Positions 7,891-17,143 are shown, counted from the first letter of the stretch. The stretch: DNA of 64,000 bases from Streptomyces sp. NBC_00569 (GCF_036345255.1 NZ_CP107783.1:6990001-7054000), one strand, 5' to 3'. Numbers and translations: made by a program. The notes: a model not told the origin generated them from the letters alone.

Positions 7891-9237
7891 TCAGGCGGCC
7901 GCCGGCAACCTGCCTGTCGCCGGGGTCGCTCGGACGCCCAGGTCCGTGAGGATCGCGTGCGCCGCCCGGCGGCCCGAGAGGAGGGCGCCCTGCACCGTGC
8001 TCGTGCCACGGTGGTCGCCGCACACGTAGAGCCCGTCGAGGAGCCGCACCGGGCGGTGCAGGTCGTGCGGGGCCGGCATCGCGGGAACCGCCTCCGGGTC
8101 GTGGTGGACCGCGAGGGTCTCCCAGTCGGAGGTCGACGTGCCGTAGAGGGCGCTCAGTTGGGCCCGCAGCTCGCGCTCGGGCGGCGGCGGTCCGAGGACC
8201 GTCGAGGAGACGAGCGCGCGGCCGGCGGGGGCGCGGGTCGGGTCGACCTGGCTGATCACCGCGGTGTACGCGACAGGGCCGAGCCGGTCGGCGTCGAGGA
8301 GCAGCGCCGGGTCGGCGAGCGGCGGCTCGGGGACCGCGTGGTGGACGACCGTGACGGGGTGGAAGTCCGGCACACGCAGCCCCGGGAGCAGCCCGGCCGC
8401 GGCGCGCGCCCCGGTCGCCAACAGCGTGGAACGGCACCGGAGTTCACCGTGTTCCTCGGTCGTCACCGAGTTCGCGGAGATGGCACTGACGCGGACGCCG
8501 GTGCGGACCGTGCCCGGCGGGAGCCCGGCGGCGAGCAGCTCGGGCAGCGCGTCGGCGCCGCCCTCGGGGACGCAGAGGCGGCCGCGCGCGTAGGCGTGCA
8601 GGGCGAGATCCGCGCACCGGCTCGACGAGGTCAGGTCCGGGTCGCACAGGAGCGCCGACAGGAGGGGGCGCACAAAGCCGTCGAGGGTACGGGCGGGCAG
8701 CCCGCGGCCGATCAGCGCCTCGGAGGCGGGGAGTTCGGGGCGCGCGAGGAGACGGGGGACGGGCGTCGCGGCAAGGCGGGCCAAGGCCCTGGCGAGCCGG
8801 GCGTGGTCGAGGGGGCTGCCGAGCGGAGCGGTGGGGCGCGGGCTCCTGGCGGTGCGGGGGCGGGGCACCCTGGGGGCGCTCGCGAGGGCGCGCGCCGTCG
8901 TGAGTGCGCCCTTTGCGCGCCGTGGGGCCGGGAGTTCCCCGGCGCGATGGCGGCGGCCGTCGCTGTGCACCAGCACACCGGGCGAGAAGGAGCGCAGGAC
9001 GAGGGCGTCCAGGCCCGGATTGCGGCGCAGTTCGGGGTACGAGGTGCACAGGAGTCGGCCGATCCGGTCCAGGCGGAACCCGTCGACCTTCTCGGTGGAC
9101 ATGAGGCCGCCCACACAGGGGCCGGCCTCCAGGACCAGGGTGGGTACGCCCGCCCTGGTCAGGCGGTGGGCGGCCAGGAGTCCGGCGACTCCGGCTCCCA
9201 CGATGACGACGTCCGCGTGCTGTGCGGGCTCAGGCAC
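7891..9237 (-). CDS. NAD(P)/FAD-dependent oxidoreductase (amine oxidase / desaturase-like)
   Basis: The N-terminus has a Rossmann FAD-binding motif (VIVGAGVAGLLAAHRL, residues 11-26) followed by the E-x5-GG motif (EAGPCVGGL), typical of protoporphyrinogen oxidase, phytoene desaturase and monoamine oxidase relatives. The C-terminus has the second FAD motif, LDGLYVCGDHRGTSTVQGAL. The middle is Ala/Arg-rich and gives no clue to substrate. The GTG start has GGGAGG five bases upstream. At 448 residues it is a normal size. The next gene upstream on the strand is the amidase, over 240 bases away, so it is probably transcribed alone. Confidence 0.8.
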   Translation of the reverse strand: MPEPAQHADVVIVGAGVAGLLAAHRLTRAGVPTLVLEAGPCVGGLMSTEKVDGFRLDRIGRLLCTSYPELRRNPGLDALVLRSFSPGVLVHSDGRRHRAGELPAPRRAKGALTTARALASAPRVPRPRTARSPRPTAPLGSPLDHARLARALARLAATPVPRLLARPELPASEALIGRGLPARTLDGFVRPLLSALLCDPDLTSSSRCADLALHAYARGRLCVPEGGADALPELLAAGLPPGTVRTGVRVSAISANSVTTEEHGELRCRSTLLATGARAAAGLLPGLRVPDFHPVTVVHHAVPEPPLADPALLLDADRLGPVAYTAVISQVDPTRAPAGRALVSSTVLGPPPPERELRAQLSALYGTSTSDWETLAVHHDPEAVPAMPAPHDLHRPVRLLDGLYVCGDHRGTSTVQGALLSGRRAAHAILTDLGVRATPATGRLPAAA

Positions 9238-9480
9238 GTGCGCCTCCCTGGCGGTTGTGCGGCTGGTGAGAGCCGCCGCTCGTACCCCGGGCCTTCAGGC
9301 CGGCGCACGAAGGCGGGCTCCGAAGGCGTCCTACCCCCGGGCGAACCCGCGTACGGCTCCGGAACACCCGGGCTGTACCCGAGTCCGTCGAGGGTAGGTC
9401 CGGGCCCCGGCACAGGGAGTCGCGCGTAGCCCGGGCACGGTCGCACGGGGGGCGCCCGGGGCCGCCGGACGAGGGGGTTC

Positions 9481-10290
9481 CTAGCGCCCCTGGAGCGCTG
9501 CCGCCCGCTGCCTGATCTCCGGGAGCGCGGCCATCAGGGCCTGGCCCGGGCAGTACGTCTCGTACTCGTCCCGGTGTGCGGCGATGGCGTTGAACTCCGC
9601 CGTCCTGCCCTTGGGGAAGCGGCTGAGGCTGTTCGTCGAGGTCAGGCGGACGCGGGAGCGCGGGTCGACGTTCGCGAGGCCCAGCTTCCAGGCGGCCAGC
9701 GCCGCGATGGACTCCGCCATGGCCGGGGGCACCGGGGTGTCCGCGCCGAAGGTGCCGATGGCGGCGATGCCCGCCGTGCCCCGGTTGAAGCCCTGGGCGT
9801 GCGCCCCCACGACCGCCTTGTCGACGCCGCCCGCCCGGCCCTCGTAGATCGTGCCGCACTTGTCGACGAGGAAGTTGTAGCCGATGTCGTCCCAGTTCCG
9901 GTCGCCCGCCTGGCCCGCGTACAGGTAGCGGATGATGCCGGGCGTGTCGGCGCAGTCGTAGCCGTTCGGCGAGTCCGTGTGGTGGATGAAGACCGCCGTG
10001 ACGCGGTCGGCGTACCGGGCGGGCGGCTTGCGGTACCCGGCGTCGGCCAGCCACTTGGCCCGCGGCACGATCCGGGGCAGCGCGGCGGTGTGCGGACCGT
10101 TGACCGGCCGGCGCGCCGGTACGGCGGCAGGTGGCAGCACCGGCGCGGCCCGGTCGGCGAGGCCCGCCGCCTGGCCCGACCTCGCCGCCGAACCGCCGTG
10201 GCCGGGTCCCACGGTCGCTGCACACATCAGCAGGAGGCCGAAGGCCACGGCCCCTGGTGCGCTGCACAACGCCATACGGAAGACGCGCAT
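9481..10290 (-). CDS. secreted PGRP-type N-acetylmuramoyl-L-alanine amidase
   Basis: Zinc amidase that cleaves the bond between muramic acid and L-alanine of peptidoglycan. A signal peptide (about residues 1-28) and a Pro/Ala linker precede the amidase_2/PGRP domain (about 73-265). Likely zinc ligands are H103 or H104 (VFIHHTDS), H239 (AAHRDE) and C247 (YCPG); the His-to-Cys distance of 8 equals that of T7 lysozyme. The active-site tyrosine is in DIGYNF. The ATG at 10290 is chosen because GGAGAG lies eight bases upstream; a GTG nine bases earlier would overlap that site. The domain is the same as in bacterial peptidoglycan recognition proteins, and secretion suggests a cell-wall remodelling role. 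Confidence 0.9.
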   Translation of the reverse strand: MRVFRMALCSAPGAVAFGLLLMCAATVGPGHGGSAARSGQAAGLADRAAPVLPPAAVPARRPVNGPHTAALPRIVPRAKWLADAGYRKPPARYADRVTAVFIHHTDSPNGYDCADTPGIIRYLYAGQAGDRNWDDIGYNFLVDKCGTIYEGRAGGVDKAVVGAHAQGFNRGTAGIAAIGTFGADTPVPPAMAESIAALAAWKLGLANVDPRSRVRLTSTNSLSRFPKGRTAEFNAIAAHRDEYETYCPGQALMAALPEIRQRAAALQGR

Positions 10291-10349
10291 ATGTGTCACT
10301 CTCCGTCGCGCGCCCGGGGCCCGCCCCGCACGCTGCGCCGTATGAGTGA

Positions 10350-10368
10350 TGCGGCGGACCCCGCCGCA
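10350..10368 (-). terminator. short terminator after the SDR gene
   Basis: TGCGGCGG pairs with CCGCCGCA around a 3-base loop, 25 bases after the stop at 10394. The stem is short, so the call is moderate. Confidence 0.45.
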
Positions 10369-10393
10369 GGCCGGGACCCGCCTCCGCCGCAGG

Positions 10394-11197
10394 TCAGAAG
10401 TGCGTACCGCCGTCGATCCTGACCTCGGTGCCGGTGATGAACCTGCCGTCGTCCGAGCCGAGCAGCGCGACGACGGACGCCACGCTCTCCGGCCCCGCGA
10501 AGCCCTGGCCGATGGCCGGCGCCAGCTTCATGAACAGGCTCATGTCGGCGTCCTCGGGCAGGCCGGGGCCACTGCTCTGCCGGCTGGCGCCGGAGCCGTC
10601 GGTCATGCCGGAGGAGATGGATCCGGGCTGCACGGCCGTGAAGCGGATGCCCTGCTTGCTGTACTCGCTCGCCAGGGCGTGCGTCATGGACTGGATGCCG
10701 CCCTTGCTCGCCGCGTACGCCGCCATGTAGGGGTGGGCGAACGTCGCCGACGTCGAGCTGAAGTTGATGACGGCGGAGCCGTCACCGGTGAGGAGCGCGG
10801 GGATCGACTCGCGGATCATCAGGAACGTGCCGGCCAGGTTGATCTGGAGCACCTGGTTGAAGTCGGCGAGGGACGTCTCGTGGGTGTGCGAGGAGCGCAG
10901 GATGCCGGCCGCGTTGACCAGCACGTCCAGGCCGCCGAGCGTCTCGACGGCGGCGGCGACGCCCGCGCGCACGGAGGCCTCGTCCGCGACGTTCACGACG
11001 ACCGTGGTCAGCCGGTCCACGGTACCCGCGGCGGTCGCCTTCTCGACGGTGTCCTTCAGGCCCGCCTCGCTGACGTCGGCGGCGACTGCGCGGGCGCCCT
11101 CGGCGAGGACCCGCAGCACGGTGGCCTGGCCGATGCCGGAGCCACCACCGGTGACGAGTACGCGACGGCCTTCGTAGCGGTTCAGGTTCGGGCTCAT
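10394..11197 (-). CDS. SDR family oxidoreductase
   Basis: Classical short-chain dehydrogenase/reductase of 267 residues. The nucleotide-binding motif TGGGSGIG is at 16-23, the NAAG motif at 95-98, and the catalytic Ser-Tyr-Lys set is S148, Y161 and K165 (YAASK). The C-terminal EVRIDGGTHF is also typical. Substrate cannot be told from sequence. The ATG at 11197 has GGAG six bases upstream; a frame extending to 11323 would run into the divergent TetR promoter. It is divergent from the TetR-family gene, with which it shares a 137-base intergenic region, so regulation by that repressor is likely. Confidence 0.9.
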   Translation of the reverse strand: MSPNLNRYEGRRVLVTGGGSGIGQATVLRVLAEGARAVAADVSEAGLKDTVEKATAAGTVDRLTTVVVNVADEASVRAGVAAAVETLGGLDVLVNAAGILRSSHTHETSLADFNQVLQINLAGTFLMIRESIPALLTGDGSAVINFSSTSATFAHPYMAAYAASKGGIQSMTHALASEYSKQGIRFTAVQPGSISSGMTDGSGASRQSSGPGLPEDADMSLFMKLAPAIGQGFAGPESVASVVALLGSDDGRFITGTEVRIDGGTHF

Positions 11198-11274
11198 GTG
11201 CTGCTCCACTTCATTCTCTTCACGATCCGCGTCACCGGGATCGCCGGATTCGCTGTCCACCGTACGCCCGAGTG

Positions 11275-11303
11275 GCACGTTTTGCCATAACGTCAGAACG
11301 TGC
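11275..11303. promoter_or_regulatory. candidate TetR operator between SDR and tetR-type genes
   Basis: GCACGTT (11275-11281) and AACGTGC (11297-11303) form an inverted repeat with 15 bases between the arms, between the two divergent start codons (11197 and 11335). Inside it a smaller CGTT/AACG pair shares the centre region. Such a repeat is what a TetR-family dimer would bind. Confidence 0.5.
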
Positions 11304-11334
11304 AGGTTTGTTCCCGGGCGCATACGCTTCCCGG

Positions 11335-12009
11335 GTGAGCCCCACGAACGATCAGCGCAGTCCGCAGCCCTCCCTGACCGAGCGGCGCAAGGCCGCCACC
11401 CAGCTGGACATCGCCCGCGCCGCCGCCGAACTCTTCGCCGAGCACGGCCCCGACGGCACGACGGCCGAGGACATCGCCCACCGTGCGGGCGTCGCGCTGC
11501 GCACCTTCTACCGCTACTTCCGGGGCAAGCAGGACGCGGTCGGGCCGCTCCTCGCCGCGGGCGGCGACGCCTGGCGCGCCCTCCTCGCGGACGCAGAGCC
11601 CGGCGCCGACCTGCGGCTCACCCTGGAGACGGCCGTCACCTCCACGCTCTCCGCCCCCGGCGACCACGGCCCCGAACAGCTGGAGACGACCAGAGGGCTG
11701 CTGCGCGCGGCCCAGGGCGACGCCGCGCTGCGGGCCGTCTGGTACCGGGTCAACCAGGAGTCGGAGGAGCGCCTCGTGCCGGTCCTCGCGCGGCTCGCGG
11801 GCGAGGAGGCGGACCCCCTCGACGTCCGGCTCGCCGCCGCCGCGGCCACCGACGCCATCCGGATCGCCCTGGAGGTCTGGGCCGCCACCGACGTGCCCGC
11901 GACGGGCGCGACCGGCTCACCGGCGGTCCTCGCGCTCCGCTGCCTGCGCGAACTGACGGGCGGGATCAGCCTGTTGGGGGGCGGCGGGCAGGGCGCCGGC
12001 CGCCGGTGA
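11335..12009 (+). CDS. TetR family transcriptional regulator
   Basis: Residues 15-60 form the TetR HTH (TQLDIARAAAELFAEHG, then TTAEDIAHRAGVALRTFYRYF). The C-terminal ligand-binding half is helical and Ala/Leu-rich, ending in a Gly-rich tail. The GTG at 11335 gives 224 residues; an earlier in-frame start would put translation through the probable operator. TetR proteins usually repress a neighbouring gene and release DNA when a small molecule binds; the divergent SDR gene is the obvious target. The ligand is unknown. Confidence 0.9.
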   Translation: MSPTNDQRSPQPSLTERRKAATQLDIARAAAELFAEHGPDGTTAEDIAHRAGVALRTFYRYFRGKQDAVGPLLAAGGDAWRALLADAEPGADLRLTLETAVTSTLSAPGDHGPEQLETTRGLLRAAQGDAALRAVWYRVNQESEERLVPVLARLAGEEADPLDVRLAAAAATDAIRIALEVWAATDVPATGATGSPAVLALRCLRELTGGISLLGGGGQGAGRR

Positions 12010-12012
12010 CCG

Positions 12013-13119
12013 TCAGTCGTCCGACGGGTCGATCTCCGGCGCGAACACGAGCATCGTCAGATCGTCCCGTACCGTCCCCGCGAACCGCACCACGTCCCGC
12101 CACAGCGCGTCCGTCAGCTCCGCCGGATCGTCCGCGCTGAACCGGATCAGACGCTCCGCCAGCGGATAGAAGGCGCCGGACGAGTCCCGCGCCTCGATCA
12201 GCCCGTCCGTCAGACCGAGCAGCCGGTCACCCGGCCGCAGCCGCACCGTGAGCTGCTCCGGCGGGGAGAGGCCCGCGATCCCGAGCCCGAGAGGCGCCCC
12301 GGACGACACCGGCAGCTCGATGACCTCCTGCCCGCGCAGGAGCAGCGGCCGCGGATGGCCGCACGAAAGGGCCCGTACCACCGGGGAGTCGTCGGGGAAC
12401 TCGAGCAGCAGCGCGGTCGCGAACAGCTCGGCGTGCTCGTCCTCGGCCGAGTCGACCACGAGCCTGCGGTCGAGGCGCGCCGCGACCCCCTCCAGATCCG
12501 CCTGGTCGAGCACCGCCTCACGGAACGCGCCGAGCAGCCCCGCCACCGTGCCCACCGCGGACAGCCCGTGGCCCTGCACGTCGCCGATCACGGCCCGCAC
12601 CCCGGCCGGTCCCCTGCGGACGTCGAACAGGTCGCCGCCGACCAGCGTCCCGCGCTCGGCCGCCCGGTACAGGCCCGCGCAGCGCACCGACCCGACCCGG
12701 TCGCGCAGCGGCGGAAGCACGGCGAACTGGGCCGCCTCCGCGACCGTGCGCACGGTGACGAGCTGGTCGTCGCGCCGGCTGCGGACCCAGCCGATCAGCA
12801 CGCTGAGCAGCGCCACGAAGGAGACCGTGAGCACATCGCTGTTGCCTGGGCGTCCGAGGTCCATGAAGGGCACGTTCAGCAGGACGATCACGATGCCGCC
12901 GAGCAGCGCCGTGGCGGCGGGCCCGTACGTGAGGGCGGCCAGCGGCGGGATCGCCCCCAGCAGGAAACCGAGGTCCAGCTTCTCCTCGGTGACCAGCTGG
13001 GCCGTGCACAGGGCGACGAGCAGAGCGACCGGCAGCACTCGCACCCAGCGCGGCGGCGGTGCCCCGCGCAGCCAGGCCCGCTCCTCGCCGTCCCGGCGAC
13101 GCGACAACGCCCCGGTCAT
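12013..13119 (-). CDS. membrane-anchored SpoIIE-type PP2C phosphatase
   Basis: Three or four transmembrane helices occupy about residues 24-112. The PP2C/SpoIIE phosphatase domain follows, with metal-binding motifs VGGDLFDV (160-167), IGDVQGHG (178-185), LTDGLIEARD and, at the end, DDLTML. These are Ser/Thr phosphatases that commonly act on anti-sigma-factor antagonists or in stress signalling in streptomycetes. The ATG at 13119 has AAGGAG seven bases upstream; in-frame starts further out lack one. No anti-sigma or antagonist gene is adjacent, so its partner is elsewhere. It converges on the tetR-type gene with 3 bases between stops. Confidence 0.9.
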   Translation of the reverse strand: MTGALSRRRDGEERAWLRGAPPPRWVRVLPVALLVALCTAQLVTEEKLDLGFLLGAIPPLAALTYGPAATALLGGIVIVLLNVPFMDLGRPGNSDVLTVSFVALLSVLIGWVRSRRDDQLVTVRTVAEAAQFAVLPPLRDRVGSVRCAGLYRAAERGTLVGGDLFDVRRGPAGVRAVIGDVQGHGLSAVGTVAGLLGAFREAVLDQADLEGVAARLDRRLVVDSAEDEHAELFATALLLEFPDDSPVVRALSCGHPRPLLLRGQEVIELPVSSGAPLGLGIAGLSPPEQLTVRLRPGDRLLGLTDGLIEARDSSGAFYPLAERLIRFSADDPAELTDALWRDVVRFAGTVRDDLTMLVFAPEIDPSDD

Positions 13120-13210
13120 CGGCGGGCTCCTTCCCATGGACCCCTTCACGCTCCTACGGGAAGGCCGTCCCCGCACCTCGGGCGGGTCCGTCAGGACCGC
13201 CGCGCCCCGC

Positions 13211-13699
13211 TCACAGGGCCTGGCCCATGAGGACGTCGTCCACGTACTTCCCGTCCAGCAGGAGCTCCTCCGGCAGGACGCCCTCGACCACGAACCCCTC
13301 GGACTCGTACAGCGCCCGCGCGGGACCGTTGTGCCCGAGCACCCGCAGTGTCATACGGCGCGCGCCGGCCTTGCGGGCGTGTTCCACCGCCGCGCGGACC
13401 AGCGCCCGGCCGACCCCGGCGCCCCGCGCCTCGGCGGCGACCGCGAGTCCCTGGATCTGCCGGACATGGGCGTGGACGGCGAGCGACGTGGGATAGGCGA
13501 TGCGTACGTAACCGGCGAGCCGCCCGTCGAGCTCCGCGACCAGATGGTCCCGCGGCCCGAACCGCTCCGAGAAGAACGGGTCGTACGGCGGCTGCGGCTG
13601 CGGCTGGACGGAGTGCAGCGTCGACCAGGCGGCACGGTCGAGCCGGGCGAGCCCCTCCTCGTCGTCGGGGCGGGCGAGACGTATGTACGGCTGTGACAT
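13211..13699 (-). CDS. GNAT family N-acetyltransferase
   Basis: A 162-residue single-domain acetyltransferase. The acetyl-CoA pyrophosphate-binding loop RGAGVGRA is at 92-99, and a typical C-terminal motif (GHNGPARALYESEGF) follows. The substrate is unknown. The ATG start gives MSQPYIRLARPDDEEGL, which fits the first strand and helix of the family. It is 91 bases upstream of the phosphatase gene on the same strand and divergent from the TIGR01777 gene, 63 bases away. Confidence 0.9.
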   Translation of the reverse strand: MSQPYIRLARPDDEEGLARLDRAAWSTLHSVQPQPQPPYDPFFSERFGPRDHLVAELDGRLAGYVRIAYPTSLAVHAHVRQIQGLAVAAEARGAGVGRALVRAAVEHARKAGARRMTLRVLGHNGPARALYESEGFVVEGVLPEELLLDGKYVDDVLMGQAL

Positions 13700-13762
13700 G
13701 GGGGCCACTGTACGACCGGCCCACAACCGGCCGCCGGGCGTTTCACGCGGCAGGATGGACCC

Positions 13763-14686
13763 ATGACCCAGAGCGATTCCGCACCCGTACAACGCTCCCG
13801 GTTCGCCGTCGCCGGCGCCTCCGGCCTCATCGGTTCCGCCCTCACCCGGTCCCTGCGCGCCGACGGGCACGACGTCGTCCGCCTGGTCCGCAGAAAACCT
13901 GCGGCCCCGGACGAGGTCCGCTGGGACCCGGAACGGGGGTCCGTCGACGCGGCCGGGCTCTCCGGGTGCGACGCGGTTCTCAACTTCGCCGCCGCGGGCG
14001 TGGGCGACCAACGCTGGACCGACGAGTACAAGAAGAAACTCCGCGACAGCCGGGTCCTCGGCACCGCGACGCTCGCCGAGGCCGTCACCACGCTCGAACA
14101 GCCTCCCCGCGTCTTCGTCAACGGCAGCGCCGTCGGCTACTACGGCGACACCGGCACGCGCGCCGTCGACGAGAGCGCGCCGCCCGGGGACGGGTTCCTG
14201 CCACAGCTGTGCGTGGAGTGGGAGGAGGCCGCGGCGCCCGCCCAGGAGGCCGGGATCCGCACCGTGTTCGCGCGGTCCGGGCTCGTCGTGTCCCGCGACG
14301 GCGGGGCCTGGGCGCGGCTCTTCCCCCTGTTCCTGGCCGGGCTCGGCGGACGCATGGGCGACGGCCGCCAGTACTGGTCGTACATCGCGCTGCACGACGA
14401 GATCGCGGCCCTGCGCCACATCCTCGCCACGGACGAGCTGTCGGGCCCCGTGAACCTCACCGCGCCGCACCCCGTCACAAACGGCGAGGTGACCGCCGCG
14501 ATGGGGCGCGTGCTGCACCGCCCCACCCTCTTCACGGCCCCCGCCCCCGCCCTGCGCCTGGCCCTCGGCGAGATGGCGGGCGACGTCCTCGGCAGCACGC
14601 GGGCCGTGCCGACCCGGCTCCTCGAATCAGGCTTCACGTTCGCGTTCCCCGGCATCGAGGAGACGATCCGGGCAGCCAGGCGGTGA
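13763..14686 (+). CDS. TIGR01777 family NAD(P)-binding protein (epimerase-like)
   Basis: An extended-SDR relative of 307 residues of the YfcH/TIGR01777 family, which has no firmly established reaction. The Rossmann loop GASGLIG is at 18-24 and the conserved GSAVGYYGD is near residue 120. The C-terminal region carries the family's DUF1731-like part (LASTLALGEM-type helix, then GFTFAFPGIEETI). A weak AGGA lies before the ATG. It converges on the DUF4240 gene with only 10 bases between stops. Confidence 0.88.
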   Translation: MTQSDSAPVQRSRFAVAGASGLIGSALTRSLRADGHDVVRLVRRKPAAPDEVRWDPERGSVDAAGLSGCDAVLNFAAAGVGDQRWTDEYKKKLRDSRVLGTATLAEAVTTLEQPPRVFVNGSAVGYYGDTGTRAVDESAPPGDGFLPQLCVEWEEAAAPAQEAGIRTVFARSGLVVSRDGGAWARLFPLFLAGLGGRMGDGRQYWSYIALHDEIAALRHILATDELSGPVNLTAPHPVTNGEVTAAMGRVLHRPTLFTAPAPALRLALGEMAGDVLGSTRAVPTRLLESGFTFAFPGIEETIRAARR

Positions 14687-14696
14687 ACCCCCGGGC

Positions 14697-15215
14697 CTAC
14701 GTCCCGAAACGCTCGGAGAGCTTCGGGTACAGCCGCTCGAGCTCCGCCGCGTTCTCGAAGTCGACCGGCGTGCCCTCCGGTTCCGCGGGCGCGGCCGGGA
14801 TGCCGAGATCGGGCGCCACCGCGCCGGTCAGCTCCTCGTACGCCTCGTCCGCCGCGTAGCCGAGCTCCTCGCCGTCACCGTCGATCTCCTCGTCGAACTC
14901 GCCCAGCAGATCGGCGAGTGAGTCCGGCTCGTGCAGCGCGCCCTCGAAGACCTCCCGGCCCTGGCCGATCAGCCAGCAGCGGAAGTAGTCGAACGCGTCG
15001 TCGCTCGCCCCGCCGAGCAGCACCCACGCGGCGCCCCACAGATCCCAGCGGTAGGCGCGGTGGTAGCGGGACTCGAAGTGACGGGCGAAGTCGAGCACCG
15101 CGTCGGGGTCGGCCTGGAGCAGCCGGTCGACGAGCAGCTCGGCATGGTCCTCGGGGTCGCCCTCGGCGGCCTCGCGGGTGCTGTCCACGATCTCCCAGAA
15201 CTCCGTCTCGTCCAT
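14697..15215 (-). CDS. DUF4240 domain protein
   Basis: The first 110 residues (MDETEFWEIVDSTREAA to the HEPDSLADLL region) match the DUF4240 family, a small domain of unknown function rich in aromatic and acidic residues. The tail is strongly acidic. The ATG at 15215 is chosen because the family begins here; a longer in-frame start would add about 30 residues of basic, non-homologous sequence. No signal peptide or membrane helix is seen, so it is probably cytoplasmic. Confidence 0.8.
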   Translation of the reverse strand: MDETEFWEIVDSTREAAEGDPEDHAELLVDRLLQADPDAVLDFARHFESRYHRAYRWDLWGAAWVLLGGASDDAFDYFRCWLIGQGREVFEGALHEPDSLADLLGEFDEEIDGDGEELGYAADEAYEELTGAVAPDLGIPAAPAEPEGTPVDFENAAELERLYPKLSERFGT

Positions 15216-15318
15216 CACGGGACAAGCATCTGCCTTGGGGGTCGGGGACGCACGCCGAGTACCGGAGCTGCGCCAGTTCGTTATGCGCGCACATGCCGAG
15301 GGCACGGCGCCCGGCGGC

Positions 15319-16296
15319 TCACCGGTAGCGGTCCGCCGTCCGCCGCGCCGCGTCGGCGAAACGCTCGCGCAGACCGGAGGGGGCGAGGACCTCCGCCTCC
15401 GGCCCGAGCGCGAACAGCTGGCCGTACGCGACGTCCTCCGACTCGACCGGCAGAGTCACCGTCACCCACCCCTCCTCGTCGGGCTCGCCGGCCGACTCCC
15501 GTGCCGCACGCACGGACACCGGTTCGGTCACGTGCGGAAGCTGCCGCAGCCCCGTGGGGGACAGTCGCAGGACGACCTCCGCGCGCAGGATGGACCGCGC
15601 GAACTGCTCGGCCCGCTCCTCCCAGAACCCCGGCAGGTCGAACTCCTCGTCCCGTACGAAGCGTTCCCCGGCCGCCTCGACGCCGGTGAACCGGTCGATC
15701 CGGTACACCCGATGGGTCCCGCCGCCCGCGACGCGGGCGCACAGATACCAGACACCCGCCTTCAGGACGAGCCCGTACGGCTCCAGTTCGCGCTCGACCT
15801 CGGCCGCGGCCTCGTCACGGCGGTAGCGGGCGCGCACCACCCTGTCGTCCCACACCGCGTCCGCCACCGCGGGCAGCAGCTCGGGCGTCCGCGGCTCCTT
15901 GAACCAGCCCGGCGCGTCCAGATGGAACCGCTGCGTCGCCGTGCGCGAGGCGTCCCGCAGCGACGGCAGCAGCGCCGCCGACACCTTCAGCCGCGCGGCC
16001 GACGCCGCGTCCTCGAGGCCCATCTCGCGCAGCGCGCCCGGCACCCCGGACAGGAACAGGGCCTCCGCCTCGCCGCGCGCCAGACCGGTCAGCCGGGTCC
16101 GGTAGCCGCCGATCAGCCGGTACCCGCCCGCCCTGCCCCGGTCCGCGTACACCGGCACGCCCGCCTCGGACAGCGCCTGCGCGTCCCGGGTCACCGTCCG
16201 CTCCGAGACCTCCAGTTCGCGCGCCAGCTCACCCGCCGTCATCGACGGCCGGGACTGGAGCAACAACACCATCTTGATCAGGCGGGCAGCACGCAT
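15319..16296 (-). CDS. WYL domain HTH regulator (YafY type)
   Basis: An N-terminal HTH of the HTH_11/DeoR type occupies residues 1-60 (MTAGELARELEVSERTVTRDAQAL) and a WYL ligand-sensing domain about 145-220 (GLVLKAGVWYLCARV, then YRIDRFTGV). A WCX-type C-terminus follows. WYL domains bind nucleotides or small ligands and control DNA-damage or metabolic genes. It lies 19 bases downstream of the VOC gene on the same strand, so the two are probably one operon. The regulated genes are unknown. Confidence 0.9.
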   Translation of the reverse strand: MRAARLIKMVLLLQSRPSMTAGELARELEVSERTVTRDAQALSEAGVPVYADRGRAGGYRLIGGYRTRLTGLARGEAEALFLSGVPGALREMGLEDAASAARLKVSAALLPSLRDASRTATQRFHLDAPGWFKEPRTPELLPAVADAVWDDRVVRARYRRDEAAAEVERELEPYGLVLKAGVWYLCARVAGGGTHRVYRIDRFTGVEAAGERFVRDEEFDLPGFWEERAEQFARSILRAEVVLRLSPTGLRQLPHVTEPVSVRAARESAGEPDEEGWVTVTLPVESEDVAYGQLFALGPEAEVLAPSGLRERFADAARRTADRYR

Positions 16297-16315
16297 GGGC
16301 CCATGATGCTGGCCC

Positions 16316-17089
16316 TCAGCGCGGGGCGTACGTGATGACCGCGAACGAGGCGCCCAGCGGATCGGCGAGCACCGCGAACCGGCCCGGCTCGATCGTCGTC
16401 GGGTGCACCAGGATCTGCCCGCCGAGCTCCTTGCAGCGGGCCGCCGTCGTGTCGGTGTCCTCGACGGCGACGTACACCATCCAGTGCGCCGGCAGATCCT
16501 CGGGGAACGAGCCCGACGCCGTGTCGAGCATGCCCCCGAAGGGCTCGGTGTCGACGCTCCACTCGGTGTAGGTGCCCCCGCCCCCGTAGGGGTGCCGCTT
16601 CGCGCCCCAGCCCAGCACGGACTGGTAGAAGTCCTTGGACCCGTCCGGGTCGCGGGTCAGGAGCTCGAACCAGCAGAAACTCCCGGGCGCGTTGACGACG
16701 CCGAAGCCCGTGTTCGTGATCGGCTGCCACAGGCCGAACGCGGCCCCCGACGGGTCCTGGCAGACCGCGAAGACGCCGTCCTCCGCGATGGTCTCCGGGC
16801 CCGTGACCACCGTGCCGCCGTTGCCCTTCACGCGCGCGATGACCGCGTCGACTCCGGCCGACTGGTAGTACGGCAGCCACGCCGACGGTTCCTTCGGGTT
16901 CCTGGTCGGGCCGATGCCCGCGACGAGCTCGTCACCGGACCTGAAGAGGCCGTAGCCCTCCGACCGCGGACCGGACACCACTTCGCTGCGCCAGCCGAGG
17001 AGCCCCTGGTAGAAGAGCCGGGCCGCGTCGGTGTCGGGCGTGGAGAGGTCCGCCCAGCAGGGCGCTGACGGGGTTTTGGAGATCTTCAT
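16316..17089 (-). CDS. VOC family protein with two glyoxalase-like domains
   Basis: Two tandem vicinal-oxygen-chelate domains make up the 257 residues, about 10-120 (PCWADLSTPDTDAARLFYQ) and 135-255 (CWFELLTRDPDGSKDFYQ); the similar helix starts show the duplication. Members include glyoxalases, antibiotic-binding proteins and dioxygenases; metal residues cannot be assigned with confidence and no substrate is evident. The ATG has GGGAGA nine bases upstream. It is probably co-transcribed with the WYL regulator. Confidence 0.88.
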   Translation of the reverse strand: MKISKTPSAPCWADLSTPDTDAARLFYQGLLGWRSEVVSGPRSEGYGLFRSGDELVAGIGPTRNPKEPSAWLPYYQSAGVDAVIARVKGNGGTVVTGPETIAEDGVFAVCQDPSGAAFGLWQPITNTGFGVVNAPGSFCWFELLTRDPDGSKDFYQSVLGWGAKRHPYGGGGTYTEWSVDTEPFGGMLDTASGSFPEDLPAHWMVYVAVEDTDTTAARCKELGGQILVHPTTIEPGRFAVLADPLGASFAVITYAPR

Positions 17090-17143
17090 GGACGTACATC
17101 TCCCGTGAACGGCGCCCCCCTGGACTCCTCCTCATTCACGCAC

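Noticed and set aside
13211..14518. Extension of the GNAT gene across the divergent TIGR01777 gene
   Set aside because: The protein start at 13699 is clear and the extended part is antisense to another gene.
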